This document shows positions 5,222 to 6,040 of a stretch of DNA of 6,040 nt, one piece after another. Numbering within the stretch: position 1 is the first letter of the stretch; each line of letters opens with the position of its first letter. The DNA lies in contig JACCZO010000302.1 in the NCBI GenBank assembly GCA_013695925.1, forward strand, positions 1-6,040. The letters run 5' to 3'. Origin of the DNA: Chthoniobacterales bacterium (lineage in GTDB: Bacteria; Verrucomicrobiota; Verrucomicrobiia; Chthoniobacterales; UBA10450). The notes beneath the pieces are model-generated. The model saw only the letters and a list, made by a program, of their open reading frames with translations. It ran no database searches and was not told the DNA's origin. The position numbers and the translations under genes are program-made.

Positions 5222-6040
5222 CTAAGCGCCGGCCAGGCGCGCCTCGGCCAGGTCGAGATCGCGCTGAATTCGGCGCAGGGCGTCGTCGCTGATTTTTTGC
5301 GAATCTCGCAGCGCGATGATAGTCCGGCGTTCTACCTGCAGGGCGCCCCGCTGCAGCCGCTGGTAAATGGGAGTCGCGATCACTCCGCCGGGGTTGCCGG
5401 TCTCCTCGCAGCAGACGTTTAATTGCTCGATTCGATCGCAATACTCGGCCCGCACCCGGACCATGACTTCCTCGGGGAAATGTTCTTCCAGCGCCTTCTG
5501 CTCGATGAAGTCGACCGCGGCTTCGTTGGCTTGGAGCCGGGCATCGCGCTCCTCGCGGTCGACCGAGCCGTCGTCTTGGATTTTCAGCTTCCGGATTAAA
5601 ACCGGCAACGTCAGCCCCTGGAAAACCAGCGTCGCCAGGATGACGCAAAAGGTGAGGAAGAGGATGTAGCTCCGGCCGGGGAAGCGCTCGCCGTTAGGCA
5701 AGAGCAGCGGGAGCGCGAAAGCGGCCGCGAGCGAGACGACCCCGCGCATCCCGGCCCAGGCGATAAGCACGCTGTGCTGCCAGGGCGGAATCGGATCGCG
5801 CGCCCGCAGTTTCGGGCTCAACCAGCGCGGCAAATAAGTCGCCGGAAAAACCCACGCGACTCGCACGAGCACGACGGTGGCGCTGATGAGGAGTCCATAG
5901 GTCGTTAGGCGGGAGAGCGGTTCATGGCTCAGGTTGCGCAGAATCCCGGGCAGTTGGAGCCCGATCATGATGAAGATGAAGCCGTTGAGGAGGAAGGCGA
6001 CCATCTCCCAGAAGGCCTGTGCCTGCAGACGAGTCCGCGC
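5222..6040 (-). CDS. CPA1-family Na+/H+ antiporter, C-terminal part
   Basis: This gene continues past the right edge. The minus-strand frame is open to 6040, so the ATG at 6004 is internal. The 272 visible residues begin LQAQAFWEMVAFLLNGFIFI, matching the mid-protein segment of CPA1/NhaP-type exchangers, inner-membrane proteins that swap Na+ (or K+) for H+ in pH and salt homeostasis. Counted from the Met at 6004, helices run at about 2-21, 35-57, 77-102 and 111-138. The conserved AWAGMRGVVSLAAAFALP (82-99) is the hallmark of the family. A charged cytoplasmic tail of about 120 residues follows, ending in the helical segment ISDDALRRIQRDLDLAEARL. About half of a usual 520-550-residue protein is present. 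The stop is TAG at 5222-5224. The anchor-like gene begins 62 bases downstream on the same strand; no functional link between the two is known to me. Confidence 0.9.
   Translation of the reverse strand, partial: ARTRLQAQAFWEMVAFLLNGFIFIMIGLQLPGILRNLSHEPLSRLTTYGLLISATVVLVRVAWVFPATYLPRWLSPKLRARDPIPPWQHSVLIAWAGMRGVVSLAAAFALPLLLPNGERFPGRSYILFLTFCVILATLVFQGLTLPVLIRKLKIQDDGSVDREERDARLQANEAAVDFIEQKALEEHFPEEVMVRVRAEYCDRIEQLNVCCEETGNPGGVIATPIYQRLQRGALQVERRTIIALRDSQKISDDALRRIQRDLDLAEARLAGA

Noticed and set aside
5160..5648. N-terminal extension of the anchor-protein frame up to 5648
   Set aside because: The extension is Arg/Pro-rich, overlaps the antiporter coding sequence on the same strand in another frame, and shows no domain. 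The start at 5159 has a ribosome-binding site and gives the expected length.

Overview
The window is about 60% GC and looks chromosomal. It probably comes from a Verrucomicrobiota bacterium, perhaps a soil lineage near Chthoniobacterales. This guess rests on recalled resemblance: the tail of an MCE/MlaD-type lipid-transport protein, an actinobacterial/acidobacterial-style succinate dehydrogenase anchor, and dispersed CGCAGAG-type palindromic repeats of a kind common in such genomes. There is no rRNA or other phylogenetic marker to settle it.

Layout from left to right: (1) 2-286 (+), the C-terminal end of an MlaD-like protein that starts outside the window. (2) 292-511 (+), a small reading frame that changes frame part-way and is probably a broken gene; its two halves faintly resemble the two ends of a STAS domain. 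(3) 506-1465 (-), trpS (tryptophanyl-tRNA synthetase), convergent with and touching the previous frame. (4) 1466-1761, intergenic DNA dominated by a 145-bp repeat element with a second palindrome nested in it. (5) 1762-2622 (-), a secreted alpha/beta hydrolase. (6) 2623-2735, a divergent spacer. (7) 2736-4127 (+), mpl, the murein-tripeptide recycling ligase. (8) 4128-4355, a convergent gap holding a second, 75-bp copy of the repeat family and a short C-terminal remnant of what looks like a SnoaL/DUF4440-like gene. (9) 4356-5159 (-), a five-helix membrane protein resembling the diheme anchor of actinobacterial-type succinate dehydrogenase, with no sdhA or sdhB nearby in the window. (10) 5222-6040 (-), the C-terminal half of a CPA1-family Na+/H+ antiporter that runs off the right edge.

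The genes do not form one pathway. They are mostly housekeeping or envelope functions: translation, peptidoglycan recycling, lipid trafficking, ion homeostasis and respiration. I see no defence system, prophage, transposase, CRISPR array or RNA gene. The points most worth a second look are the two related palindromic repeats, the isolated respiratory anchor gene, and the two probable gene fossils. I do not see convincing evidence of an undescribed multi-gene system.
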